A stretch of 64,000 nucleotides of DNA. Source: Bradyrhizobium aeschynomenes. Lineage in GTDB: Bacteria; Pseudomonadota; Alphaproteobacteria; Rhizobiales; Xanthobacteraceae. Positions 34,294-44,936 of the stretch are shown here, one piece after another. The translations under genes were made by a program, and so were the position numbers. Numbering within the stretch: position 1 is the first letter of the stretch; each line of letters opens with the position of its first letter. Where the stretch lies: contig NZ_JABFDM010000007.1 in NCBI RefSeq assembly GCF_013178945.1, positions 62,001 to 126,000 of the forward strand, written 5' to 3'. The notes beneath the pieces were generated by a model. It ran no database searches. It was not told the DNA's origin and was given only the letters and a program-made list of their open reading frames with translations.

Positions 34294-34734
34294 ATGGGAA
34301 TGAAGTTCGCATTGCGCGCGGTGGTGACGGCCGCCGCCCTGGCGTTGCTCGGTGGATGCGCGGCGTCGCCGGAGAGCTTGAACTCGCGCGACGTCGCCGA
34401 CAGCAGAAGCTTTTCCGAAAGCTACGAGGAGATCTACCGCCGCCTGATGGAGGCCGGCAAGAGCTGTAATCCGCCGGTCCGGGTCTTCGGCAATCCGGCC
34501 AACCCGGGCGGGGGACAGATCGAAGCCGAAGGCGAGTTGCACCGCGACCGCGGCTTTGCGGAGTTCCGCCTGGTCGCAGGCAGCTATGGGGTCCGGATGA
34601 ACTACTTCGTCGCCGCGCGGATCGAGAAGGCCGGCTCCGGATCGCGCGTGACCATCAAGGTCAGCAACCCGCTGGGCGCGGCGCCGCTGAGCAGCCGGAT
34701 CTATCGATGGGCCAGTGGGGATTCGAGCTGTTAG
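34294..34734 (+). CDS. Small lipoprotein
   Basis: A 146-residue protein with a lipoprotein signal peptide: GMKFALRAVVTAAALALLGG followed by the lipobox Cys (LLGGCAAS). The mature part has SYEEIYRRLMEAGKSC and a later C-terminal Cys, which may form a disulfide, and a beta-rich body. The ATG at 34294 follows GGGGGA at good distance; a frame start at 34057 is out of context. No family recognised. It marks the left edge of the AT-richer island. Confidence 0.75.
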   Translation: MGMKFALRAVVTAAALALLGGCAASPESLNSRDVADSRSFSESYEEIYRRLMEAGKSCNPPVRVFGNPANPGGGQIEAEGELHRDRGFAEFRLVAGSYGVRMNYFVAARIEKAGSGSRVTIKVSNPLGAAPLSSRIYRWASGDSSC

Positions 34735-34762
34735 TTCGGGGTGCGAGGTCCTGCGTTTAGGT

Positions 34763-35923
34763 TCAAGACCTCTGCATTCGATAGTACCCATCGGGTACCC
34801 TTTTTCGAGCTTCCCAGTCGAGGAAGATCAACTTGCCCTCTTTACGCAGCCGGGCCGCAATCTCGTTTATATCCTTCAACCGAAGGATATGCCGGCTCAA
34901 TACGTGTGGCCAGACCTCGTCGAATCTAATCAACGCCGGATCTCTGGGGACAAGTTCGAGGAATGCCGCCTCTGCCGCCGTTCTTGCCAACTCAAGCTTC
35001 CTCTCAAGGTCGTTTGGAGCCATATCGTGCAGCGATTCAAATATCTCTCGCTGCCCAGACACAGCTTCGGCGCGCTTTATCTTTGTTGTTGCACGCGTCT
35101 TAGCCTCTTCCTCCAGAACTTTGATCTGACAATCCCGAAAGGTCTTTATGCCTTCCGAATGACGCGTGGCGTAGCATAGGCAGTACAGTGCCCGGTCGCT
35201 CACAGGCCGCAATACGGTCGTCTCCGCGACGTACGTGTACGCCCCAATCGTCGCGAGGCTTTCCCCGAAAGCATCGACGAGGATACGCTTGCGATCCTCG
35301 GAACTTGGCCCACGCTGTTCGGCGTCCTCCAGCTTGGCACGCCAGTCGCCAAAAGGAATGAGTTCGTCCACGCCCTGCTCGATCGTCGGCTCCTTCATGC
35401 TGGCCGCACGATTGATGAAATCGAACATGAAATTAAATACTACCTCGGAATGGGACCGTTTGAGCATAGTCGCCAGATCGTGCAGGCGAAAGCGCCAGCC
35501 CTTAGGGTCAACAAAGAAAAAAGTGAAGGCTGTGGTCGGAATGTCGGTAAGAATAGTGGGAAGCGCGTTTAGGAAGTCCTGCGGATAAGTCTTTACAAGG
35601 ATGTCCGGAAAACGATGGCCAATGCCGTTGAGACGCTCGTAGGCGTTCTTGTCTTTCTCGACGAGATATGCCGACATCCTCACGTCACGACCTGCCGCTT
35701 TCCATGTGGCTTTGGCTTTTCGTAGCGCGTTCAAAGCTATGCCGAAGGACGTATCAAGGAAGTCCTCGTTTGCGCTCAGCCAAGGCCCAGCGAATCCATC
35801 GACGTAAACGATATGATCGAAACGGCTTGCTGTCTTATGCACGAGCCGTTCGAGGTAGAGTTCCAAGAAGACGTGCTTGACGTATGCCTGCTCGCGCCCA
35901 AGGTAATCTTCGATCGCGACCAT
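34763..35923 (-). CDS. tcmP: Three-Cys-motif partner protein TcmP
   Basis: A 386-residue protein resembling the TcmP family (TIGR04474), always reported next to three-Cys-motif proteins, as here. IEDYLGREQAYVKHVFLELY, HIVYVDGFAGPWLS, FTFFFVDPKGWRF and VVFNFMFDFINR are the conserved-looking segments. VDGFAGPG-like plus FVDPKG suggests a Rossmann/methyltransferase-like fold with an SAM- or nucleotide-binding loop. It starts 1 bp after the DUF5131 stop. Codon use is visibly more AT-rich than the surrounding chromosome, suggesting transfer. Function unproven. Confidence 0.85.
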   Translation of the reverse strand: MVAIEDYLGREQAYVKHVFLELYLERLVHKTASRFDHIVYVDGFAGPWLSANEDFLDTSFGIALNALRKAKATWKAAGRDVRMSAYLVEKDKNAYERLNGIGHRFPDILVKTYPQDFLNALPTILTDIPTTAFTFFFVDPKGWRFRLHDLATMLKRSHSEVVFNFMFDFINRAASMKEPTIEQGVDELIPFGDWRAKLEDAEQRGPSSEDRKRILVDAFGESLATIGAYTYVAETTVLRPVSDRALYCLCYATRHSEGIKTFRDCQIKVLEEEAKTRATTKIKRAEAVSGQREIFESLHDMAPNDLERKLELARTAAEAAFLELVPRDPALIRFDEVWPHVLSRHILRLKDINEIAARLRKEGKLIFLDWEARKRVPDGYYRMQRS

Positions 35924-35924
35924 T

Positions 35925-36671
35925 CTATTCTGCAGCCGCTAAGTAATTTGTGGGCTTCGGAAATTCACTCCACTCCCGGCCGTCCAGATCCCGGCCACCA
36001 GACTTCGGGCGCAGCCCACCCCATTGTTTGAAGAAGAATGCGACGCCACTGTCGGTGCACTGATCCCTAATCTCGCGGACCCACTCTACACGTATTTCCC
36101 GCGCGCGAGGCCCGCTTTCGCCGCCGACAATCACCCAATCAATGCCGTCCAGATTGAGGCGGCCGACAGGTGCGATGAGCGGCTCAATCGACAAAAACCG
36201 GATGCCGGCTGGCGCATCCCGCAGATGATCGATTCGCGATTTTCGCTTGCCGTCCTCGATCGACACGCCACACCAAATGTGCGTGGGACCTCGCGCAGAG
36301 CCGTAGCGCGCGCGCAGGAAGTCACGCAAGATGGATGAGCGCTTCGTTAGGACTTGGAACGAGTGCCAATTTGCTTTTTCCATCGTATCGAACACGCGCG
36401 ATGCGAATTTTCTCGGAACCTTCTTGTGAAATAGGTCACTCATAGAATTGACGAAGACCATGCGCGGACCGCGCCAATGTAAAGGTTGCTCCAAGCGTTC
36501 AGGGCGAAGCGTAAGGTCGAATCCCGCTTCGAAGGGATGCCCTGCCGTTCCACGAAATCGTTCAGAGAAACGTTCTGCGTAGCAATTATCGCAGCCGGCG
36601 CTGATCTTTGTGCAACCCGTGACCGGATTCCACGTCGCATCAGTCCATTCTATCGTTGTCCGATCTGCCAT
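35925..36671 (-). CDS. DUF5131/Gp37-Gp68 three-Cys-motif protein
   Basis: A 248-residue protein known from phages (Gp37/Gp68, pfam07505). The family's three cysteines are Cys20, Cys27 and Cys30 in NPVTGCTKISAGCDNCYAER, likely holding an iron-sulfur cluster as in radical-SAM-like proteins. IEWTDATWNP and VIVGGESGPRAREI are other signatures. It is immediately upstream of tcmP in one operon. The reaction is unknown; nucleic acid or nucleotide modification is a plausible inference. AT-richer codon use than flanking genes. Confidence 0.88.
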   Translation of the reverse strand: MADRTTIEWTDATWNPVTGCTKISAGCDNCYAERFSERFRGTAGHPFEAGFDLTLRPERLEQPLHWRGPRMVFVNSMSDLFHKKVPRKFASRVFDTMEKANWHSFQVLTKRSSILRDFLRARYGSARGPTHIWCGVSIEDGKRKSRIDHLRDAPAGIRFLSIEPLIAPVGRLNLDGIDWVIVGGESGPRAREIRVEWVREIRDQCTDSGVAFFFKQWGGLRPKSGGRDLDGREWSEFPKPTNYLAAAE

Positions 36672-36742
36672 CGTGAGCCCACGAATAGAGAAAAAAGAGT
36701 ACCACTTATGGCTGTGTCTGAGAATTAAAAAATTGGCGGAGA

Positions 36743-37723
36743 TTAGCCGCCGTCGGGAAAGATCGCTGATCCCTGCATCTGTGTTATCATCGAAATCTTA
36801 CGGACGCTAAACCCAGTACCGTGCTCGTCGATCGAGATCAATGTTTTGCGAAGCGTCATAGCCTCATCCCAGAACCAGTCGGCAATGACTTCGGCCTTGG
36901 GCGGTAATTCCGAAGCCAACTTCAAGAGCCCTCTTTCCTGGCTTCTCTTCCGGAGCCGCGTCGACACGTCGGATAACATTCCGGCGGCCAAGTCCGGAAT
37001 CGCGCACATGTCCTCGAAGTCACGCGCACCTTCCTCTTGCCCTGTAGTGTTGAGGCGAAAGACGCCCATCGGGTAGTCAATGTAAAGCGATGAGAAACGC
37101 GCTGCCGCTGAAAGGGCATCGTCGTGTCGCAGGTCATTTGCGACGAACTCGTCTTGGTCCGTTATCCAAGTGACATTGCCGTTAGGTCGCGACCACAGCG
37201 AGAGCAGGATCGCCGTAATGTGAACTTTTCTTAGCATGCCTTCCAACGCCCGGGCATTCCATTTCGCTCTCAAACCAAGCTCTAGCAACATTCGATCCGA
37301 CATATCTAACGTGGTCGATAGCCACTTCTTTCGCTTGTCCACCGCAATTGCGACGAGATGGCCATCGAGCGCCGAGGCAGCAGCAAGGAACGGCATTAGC
37401 GCCTCCTGACGCAGCGGATCGTCAAGCCGCTTATAGGCCATTCGGCGTGCGTCCGTGAGATGTTTGCGAGCTATTGCCGAAGACGACAACCAATCTCGCA
37501 TTCCGCCGCGGATCAGCAGATAGCAGTAGATCAAATGCGAGGCGTTCTTATGCTCGCCCCCGTAGTCAGATGCGATGAACAACGACGAGGATTCGCGCGG
37601 CTTCGGCTCGGAGGTCGCGAGGATCTTCTGTACCGAGTAACCCCAGCCCCACAGGCGTCTTAGCGCTAAATTGCGCTGCGTGAGTAGCTGCCAACGGTCA
37701 TCGTTTTTTGGTAAGATGATCAT
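36743..37723 (-). CDS. Hypothetical protein in the TcmP island
   Basis: A 326-residue protein that I do not recognise with confidence. The segment SSLFIASDYGGEHKNASHLI looks like a beta strand with an early Asp, reminiscent of RNase H-like/DUF3800-type folds. RKHLTDARRMAYKRLDD and LAAASALDGHLVAIAVDKRK follow that pattern too. A further acidic segment (WITDQDEFVANDLRHDD) lies past the middle. It is 71 bp upstream of the DUF5131 gene on the same strand and shares its AT-richer composition. A nuclease or ATP-independent effector role is only inference. Confidence 0.7.
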   Translation of the reverse strand: MIILPKNDDRWQLLTQRNLALRRLWGWGYSVQKILATSEPKPRESSSLFIASDYGGEHKNASHLIYCYLLIRGGMRDWLSSSAIARKHLTDARRMAYKRLDDPLRQEALMPFLAAASALDGHLVAIAVDKRKKWLSTTLDMSDRMLLELGLRAKWNARALEGMLRKVHITAILLSLWSRPNGNVTWITDQDEFVANDLRHDDALSAAARFSSLYIDYPMGVFRLNTTGQEEGARDFEDMCAIPDLAAGMLSDVSTRLRKRSQERGLLKLASELPPKAEVIADWFWDEAMTLRKTLISIDEHGTGFSVRKISMITQMQGSAIFPDGG

Positions 37724-38219
37724 AGGGCGGGCTGCTGCAATTTTGTGGGATGGCAGATAGTTCTATATGTGTTCTGTTTGGGAGCAGGATCAATGTCCGG
37801 CGAGGATTCCGCCTCCAGAAACTTTCGCAGTCTTCCACACGCGCGCTAACTCGCCCGACGGGTAATCTCTGCAACCCCCTCATGCATCAGCTGCCCGTCG
37901 TGCCAGTATGTCGCACGTCGTCCGGCTTGTGTCGTCGGGCAAATCAGATCGATTGTTTCGGCCATCCCGTTCGCGATGAAGAGGGACGTTTCGGCCGATC
38001 GTCACGGAGCGTAGCAGGCGGGGAGCGGTGGACGTGTCGGGCTTGGGGATCTGCGCAAGCGGGCCGGCGAGCGAGCCTGGGACGTACGGTCAAGTCGCGT
38101 GGTCCTGGCCTCCCGGTGCTGAGGTCAAGCCGGTCGATGATGCGGAAGACGCGTCTCGGCGGTGATGGGGGCAACAAGCCGGTCCCCAGGGAGAGCGCGA
38201 AGCAGCCGTTAAAGCCATC
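37724..38219. other. Non-coding repeat-rich spacer right of the island
   Basis: About 500 bases without a convincing gene. A long open frame crosses it, but its Arg/Ser/Gly-rich translation (GHPVRDEEGRFGRSSRSVAG) matches the kind of read-through of repeated elements often seen in Bradyrhizobium, not a protein. CGTCGGGCAAATCAG near 37936 also resembles a recurrent intergenic motif of that genus. Confidence 0.5.
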
Positions 38220-38325
38220 GCGCGGGGAAGGCCGGGTCGTCCGGCTGGACTCGTGGTACCTGCCGCCTGCATTTTTTTCCGCAGGCGGGCCACGGGCCTC
38301 AGTCGAGGTCCGGCCTTCCCCGCGC
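38220..38325. repeat. Long-range palindrome with nested hairpin
   Basis: GCGCGGGGAAGGCCGG (38220-38235) and CCGGCCTTCCCCGCGC (38310-38325) form a 16-bp perfect stem. Inside it CCGCCTGC (38263-38270) pairs with GCAGGCGG (38281-38288) around the loop ATTTTTTTCC. On the plus strand this could fold as a structured RNA or act as a terminator-like element. Similar sequences are, from memory, common in Bradyrhizobiaceae genomes. Confidence 0.75.
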
Positions 38326-38486
38326 CCTCTCAATTGCCGAGGGCGATGTCGGCAGCATGACCCGGGCGCGGATGCGCCGCGGGGCTGCGAGGGGCTGTTT
38401 GCAAACATCGTGCAGTGGATCGAGGCGGGCGCGCGTGCGCGTTGTTCGCCGTGCTTGTGAGTTGGAACTGCGTCACAACAAACTCA

Positions 38487-38632
38487 GTGTCGTCCCGGCC
38501 TCTGAGCCGGGACCCATAACCACCGGCAGATGTGCGAGGCACGCAAATGGCTAAGCATGTGCTCAACACAGCGTCCTGTGGTCATGGATCTCGGATCTTC
38601 GCGCGCTGTGCGCGCTCGTCCGGGATGACGGT
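38487..38632. repeat. REP-like palindromic repeat cluster F
   Basis: GTCGTCCCGGCCTCTGAGCC continuing to GGGACCCATAACCACCGG, and downstream GTGGTCATGGATCTCGGATC with GTCCGGGATGACGG. This is a divergent facing pair of the REP family, with an extra GCGCGCTGTGCGCGC hairpin inside the right arm. Confidence 0.75.
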
Positions 38633-38665
38633 GGAGGGTGGGGCGAGATTGTGCGACAAACTCGC

Positions 38666-38769
38666 TGTCATCTCCCGGCTTGACCGGGCGATCCAGTATT
38701 CCAGAGGCGGTGGCGATAGAGCCGAGGGGCCGCGGCGTACTGGATCACCCGCTTTCGCGGGTGATGACA
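38666..38769. repeat. REP-like palindromic repeat cluster G (variant)
   Basis: TGTCATCTCCCGGCTTGACC-GGGCGATCCAGTA and TACTGGATCACCCGCTTTCG-CGGGTGATGACA face each other with perfect GATCCAGTA/TACTGGATC complementarity. This is a second subfamily of REP unit, distinct from the CCCATAACCAC type. Confidence 0.78.
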
Positions 38770-38845
38770 ACTGAATATGAGGCGCGAGGGTCCAACTCAC
38801 ACGCAAAGGCTCGGGAGCAATGCGCGGCTCTCGCCTCTATGCGAA

Positions 38846-40885
<2,040 letters not shown>

Positions 40886-41014
40886 CGCCCACGCATAGAG
40901 AAACGGGGCGGTCAGTTCAACCAAGCCGCCTGTCGCAGCCCGCGGCGGACGATCAAATTGTCCGGAATGGTTCCCGCGGGGTATCGCGGCACACCCGTGC
41001 CTGTCGCTGGGGCC

Positions 41015-41728
41015 TCAGTTGATCCCGTGGTCCGCGTCGGCCCGCCGCTTCAGCCAGCCATGGCCGAAGAACGCCAGCAGGGCCACGGCGGCGAGCATGA
41101 TCCAGATCGAGGGCATCTTCGAGCGGGTGCTACCCGAGGCTTCGCCCACCGTCATCGCGCCCTGCGACAGGCCCGGCTCGGTCATCGACACCAGCCGCAT
41201 GTCGGCGGTCTCCGCCGTGGCCCGGCGCATCTCGGCGAGGGCGGAGCGGGGCGGGGCGGGATCGGTGCCGTACAGTCGCCCCAGGCGCGCTGCGGCATAC
41301 TCGGCCGGCGTCTCGTCGCTGCGGCCATCGTCCATGGCCGACTGCGCCGCATGGCTTGCCGCCGGCAGCTGCGCGAAGGAATCGAGGTTGGTCGGCCGGT
41401 GCGATTTCGGCGCGTGCTGCGCCCGCGGCTCCGCCCGGTCGGTCGTCTCGACCTTGACCATCTTCTTCGGCGTCATGCTCTGTTGCGGCAACGCGACGCG
41501 GACCTGCGGTCGCGCATGAGGCTGGGTGATCGCCAACATGCGATCAGACCAGGACATGTAGGCCTTGCAGAGCGAATTGCAGTATTGCCCGTTGACCATC
41601 TCGTCGTTCGCCGAGCCGGCCTGCGCCGTATTGGGGACCGCGAGGATCATCGTCGAGAGCAGCGCCGCGGCGGCGCCGAGCTTCGGTATCGAACTGAATT
41701 GGGACGTCGCTTTCAAATCACCGATCAT
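41015..41728 (-). CDS. Exported/membrane hypothetical protein
   Basis: A 237-residue protein. The N-terminal signal peptide (LGAAAALLSTMILAVPNTAQA) is followed by a small domain with two Cys (YCNSLCKAYMSWSDRML), a long low-complexity polar region, and a C-terminal transmembrane helix (IWIMLAAVALLAFFGHGWL) ending in a basic RRADADHG tail. It is probably a periplasmic protein anchored at its C-terminus. No family recognised. It is divergent from the HAD gene at 41842. Confidence 0.68.
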   Translation of the reverse strand: MIGDLKATSQFSSIPKLGAAAALLSTMILAVPNTAQAGSANDEMVNGQYCNSLCKAYMSWSDRMLAITQPHARPQVRVALPQQSMTPKKMVKVETTDRAEPRAQHAPKSHRPTNLDSFAQLPAASHAAQSAMDDGRSDETPAEYAAARLGRLYGTDPAPPRSALAEMRRATAETADMRLVSMTEPGLSQGAMTVGEASGSTRSKMPSIWIMLAAVALLAFFGHGWLKRRADADHGIN

Positions 41729-41841
41729 CGCAATTTCCCCCGTCGCGGTTTCACGCCGTTTCAGAGATAACGACAGGGGCTGTGGTCGAGAGTTGGATCA
41801 GATCGCGTCAACATCCGGATGAGTTTGAGGTCAATTTGCTG

Positions 41842-42522
41842 ATGCGAGGCGTTCTTAACAAGCTTCAGGCGTTGCTGTTCGACATCGACGGCACGCTTGC
41901 CGACACCGATGCGCTGCATCTTCAGGCCTTCAACGCGGTGTTTGCGCCCTTCGGCCACGCATTCGATCGCGCGCGTGCGGCACGCGAACTGCTCGGCCGC
42001 TCCAATGCATCGATCGGCGCCGAGTTTCTGCCGGACGAGCGGCCCGAGCGGCGCGCCGCAATCATGGCACAGAAGGAGGAGGTGTTTCGCGGCCTCGCCG
42101 CCGGCGCGGTGCAGCCGCTGCCGGGTCTGATGACGCTGCTCGATCATGCCGCGGCAGCATCGATCCCGGTCGTCGCGGTGACCAACGCGCCGCGCGCCAA
42201 TGCCGAGCTGATCCTGCGCGGGCTCGGCATCACGGACCGGTTTCGCGCGGTCATCATCGGCGACGAGCTGCCGCACGGCAAGCCGCACCCGCTGCCTTAT
42301 CTGGAAGGCCTGCGCGCGGCGGATGCGACGCCGGATTGCGCGGTCGCCTTCGAGGACTCACGGGCCGGCATCGCCGCCGCGACGGCCGCCGGCATCACCA
42401 CCATCGGCATGCGCACCAATCTCGGCCATGACGAGCTGATTGCCGCGGGGGCGGCGATCAGCGCGGCGGCGTTCGACGAGGCCGAGGTGCTCGCGCTCGT
42501 CAAGGCGGGCGCCCCGCGGTGA
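41842..42522 (+). CDS. HAD-superfamily phosphatase (phosphoglycolate phosphatase-like)
   Basis: A 226-residue HAD hydrolase from the ATG at 41842. Motif I is ALLFDIDGTLADTD (nucleophile Asp), motif II is VAVTNAPRAN, motif III is the Lys of HGKPHPLPYL, and motif IV is VAFEDSRAGIAAA. The cap domain and spacing resemble beta-phosphoglucomutase/phosphoglycolate-phosphatase relatives. The frame opens earlier at a GTG (41782), but conservation begins near LNKLQALLFDIDG. A TTG at 41836 with GAGG upstream is another option. Substrate not predictable. Confidence 0.87.
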   Translation: MRGVLNKLQALLFDIDGTLADTDALHLQAFNAVFAPFGHAFDRARAARELLGRSNASIGAEFLPDERPERRAAIMAQKEEVFRGLAAGAVQPLPGLMTLLDHAAAASIPVVAVTNAPRANAELILRGLGITDRFRAVIIGDELPHGKPHPLPYLEGLRAADATPDCAVAFEDSRAGIAAATAAGITTIGMRTNLGHDELIAAGAAISAAAFDEAEVLALVKAGAPR

Positions 42523-43207
42523 TAAGGGCGGAGCTGACATGTTGCTGACATCAGCCAACAGCTTGTCGTCACCGCAGTTGCGCGATGGTCGTCACGAACG
42601 CGGCCGACCGATCGGCCGGGACGAGACGAAGGTGAGACGCATGCGCAACCTGCTGATCATGGTAGGCCCCTCCGAACAGCCCCACCGCCTGACGCCGCAG
42701 TCCGATACGGGGCCTGGACATCGCGGCCAGCGCGGCATCCGGCGCGGACATCGGTCGCGGCGGTTTCGCTGGGCGCAGCCGTCGCACGCCATGGCCATCA
42801 TCCTTCGCGGGTTGCGGGCCACGCTGCTGGCTCTGGCGCCCGCGGAGATCCGCGGTGTTGCGAGGCCTCGCGGCGAGGACATGCGGGTCGATGGCATGCG
42901 GGTCGATGGCATGCGGGGCGTGTCCTCGATTTCGCCGCAGCTGCGCCTCGTCGGCGATTGCGGCGGCGCGCGCGAGGCAGGCGTCATGCCAGCGGCCGCG
43001 CCCCCCGCGATCTTTCATGCCGCGGCCACTCCCCGCCATCACGTCCGGTCGGTGGAAACGCCGCGCGAGCAGCGCCGGCGGCTGCGCCTTTGTTGACGGC
43101 ATCGCTGCATGGGTGCCCTGCATGCTCTGTCCGCCGCGCGTTGCTTGTCCGGAGACCGATGCCGTGATTGAACCGAGCAATGCGCGCCAGACAGGCTGGG
43201 GCCGCTT
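42523..43207. other. Intergenic region with a 15-bp tandem repeat
   Basis: About 680 bases with several open frames on both strands, all of Arg/Ala/Gly-rich, non-globular composition. The only clear structure is ATGCGGGTCGATGGC repeated exactly at 42881-42895 and 42896-42910, with a partial third copy. I do not support a gene here. Confidence 0.5.
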
Positions 43208-43228
43208 TTGCAGAAGGTCGGATCGATC

Positions 43229-44059
43229 ATGGGGGGGTCGCGCGTTCTGTTGCTGACCGCCGCTCTGTGTTGCGCAACCGCCGCCGTCGCCGCGGACAAG
43301 CCCGGCGACACCAAGGGCACGGTGCTGGAGCCGTCGGCGGAGAACCTCGCACGGACCTGGGCGAAGGCAAATCTGGTGCTGCCGGCGGCGCTTGCGGGCG
43401 GACGGCGCTGGGAGGGACGTGCCGAGGATGCGCCCGACGTGATCGGCATCGCGCCGCTCGTCGTGGTGATGCATGGATCGAGCGGCGTGGCACCGGCGGT
43501 GAAGGAGTTTCAGGTCTGGCTGGCCGACGAGCTCGGCGCCGCCTCGGTCGCCCCCGACAGCCTCGCGATTCCCGACCGGCTGACCTACACCTCGCCGGTC
43601 GATGTCGCGACCTATGAGCGCGTTCATGCCTTGCGGCTCGCCGAATTGGACCATGCCCTGAAGGCCGCGCGCGACTGGAGCTGGGTCGACCGCCAGCGCC
43701 TCGTGATGGCGGGCACCAGCGAAGGGGCCGTGGCGGTCGGCCGCTATGCCGGCAAGGATGTCGCCGCTCGCCTGATCTATTCATGGTCCTGCGAGGACAA
43801 CTACTTCGTCACCGCGCCCAGGCTCGGCATCGGCCCGAAGGAGCCGGTGCTGAACGCGATCTCGGCGCGCGATCCGTATTTTTCGGCCGCCAATCCCTGG
43901 AACAAGGACCGCGCCGTCACCGGCTCCTGCGCCGCCGCGCTCAAGGACGATCCGCGGGCGGAGGTGATGGTGATCGATGCCGAGGTACATACGATCCTGA
44001 ACCGGCCCGAGGTGCGCGACCGGAGCGCGCGCTTCCTGCGCGGCGTGTTGAATCCATGA
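43229..44059 (+). CDS. Secreted alpha/beta-hydrolase (dienelactone-hydrolase-like)
   Basis: A 276-residue protein with a signal peptide (SRVLLLTAALCCATAAVA). The alpha/beta-hydrolase body shows the oxyanion-type VVVMHGSSGVAP, the nucleophile elbow GTSEGAVAVG (Ser of GxSxG), a DNYFVT acid region and a C-terminal catalytic His in DAEVHTILN. That places a periplasmic or secreted esterase/hydrolase. A TTG seven codons upstream would also keep the frame. It precedes the class I amidotransferase by about 22 bp and may share its transcript. Confidence 0.82.
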   Translation: MGGSRVLLLTAALCCATAAVAADKPGDTKGTVLEPSAENLARTWAKANLVLPAALAGGRRWEGRAEDAPDVIGIAPLVVVMHGSSGVAPAVKEFQVWLADELGAASVAPDSLAIPDRLTYTSPVDVATYERVHALRLAELDHALKAARDWSWVDRQRLVMAGTSEGAVAVGRYAGKDVAARLIYSWSCEDNYFVTAPRLGIGPKEPVLNAISARDPYFSAANPWNKDRAVTGSCAAALKDDPRAEVMVIDAEVHTILNRPEVRDRSARFLRGVLNP

Positions 44060-44081
44060 CGAGCCAGGCGGGAGTTTGAAG

Positions 44082-44936
44082 GTGCCGAGACTGCTCGTGC
44101 TCGAGGGCAACTCGCTGGCCGGCCGACGGCGCTGGGCGGAGATTGCTGGCCTCACGCCGTCGGAAAGCTATGCCGACGTGCTGCGCGCGCTGGCGCCGGA
44201 AGCCGTCGTCGACATCGCCACGCCGGCCGACGCCGACGCACGGCTGCCGCAGCCGATCGATGCCTATCATGGCATCGTCATCACCGGATCGGCGCTGAAC
44301 ATCTATCAGCGCGAGCCGGAAGCGCTGCGCCAGATCGAGCTGGTGCGGACGATCTTCGCGCAGGGCGTGCCGATGTTCGGCTCCTGCTGGGGCCTGCAAC
44401 TCGCGACGGTTGCCGCCGGCGGCGAGGTCTCGCTCAATCCGGCCGGCCGCGAGGTCGGCTTCGCGCGCAAGATCGCGCTGACGGAGGCGGGGCGAGCCCA
44501 TCCGATGCATGCGGCGCGAAGCGTCGTGTTCGATGCACCGGCCATTCATAGCGACATCGTCACCACATTGCCGCCGGATGGGACCGTCACCGCGTGCAAT
44601 GCAATGAGCGAGGTGCAGGCCGCCGAGATCCGCAGCGGCCGCGGCCGCTTCTGGGGCGTGCAGTATCATCCCGAGTTCAGCCTGCAGGATGTCGCGTGCG
44701 TGATCCGGCTCATCGGCCAGCCGCTGGTCGACGAAGGATTTTTCGCGGATCTCGCCGAGCTCGAGCGTTACGCCGCCGATCTCGCGACCTTGCACCACGA
44801 CCGCGCGCGAGGCGACCTGCTCTGGCGCCTGGGGCTCGACCAGGACGTAGCCGATGACGCGCTGCGCCAGGCCGAGATCGGCAACTGGCTTGCCTCACTG
44901 GATCACCGCCAAGCGGCTACCTCAAGAACTGGATGA
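44082..44936 (+). CDS. Class I glutamine amidotransferase-like protein
   Basis: A 284-residue enzyme from the GTG at 44082 (GGAG seven bases upstream); a TTG at 44076 would add two residues. The class I GATase triad is complete: nucleophile Cys in MFGSCWGLQLA, His and Glu in VQYHPEFS. The substrate-binding region includes GIVITGSALNIYQ. It resembles GMP-synthase-like stand-alone amidotransferases, so the synthetase it feeds is unknown. Its 3' end overlaps the convergent lrgB stop by about 20 bp. Confidence 0.86.
   Translation: MPRLLVLEGNSLAGRRRWAEIAGLTPSESYADVLRALAPEAVVDIATPADADARLPQPIDAYHGIVITGSALNIYQREPEALRQIELVRTIFAQGVPMFGSCWGLQLATVAAGGEVSLNPAGREVGFARKIALTEAGRAHPMHAARSVVFDAPAIHSDIVTTLPPDGTVTACNAMSEVQAAEIRSGRGRFWGVQYHPEFSLQDVACVIRLIGQPLVDEGFFADLAELERYAADLATLHHDRARGDLLWRLGLDQDVADDALRQAEIGNWLASLDHRQAATSRTG

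Noticed and set aside
34741..34780. GAGGTC...GACCTC inverted repeat as attachment site or terminator at the left edge of the island
   Set aside because: Only 6 bp per arm, no T-tract, and no matching direct repeat was seen at the right edge near 37730.
37750..38460. A 236-codon open frame on the plus strand
   Set aside because: Its translation is Arg/Ser/Gly-rich without hydrophobic core and passes through the long palindrome at 38220-38325. It is best explained as read-through of repeated non-coding DNA.
42569..43654. A 361-codon minus-strand frame opposite the secreted hydrolase
   Set aside because: It is rich in Arg, Ala and His and overlaps antisense a gene with signal peptide and catalytic motifs.
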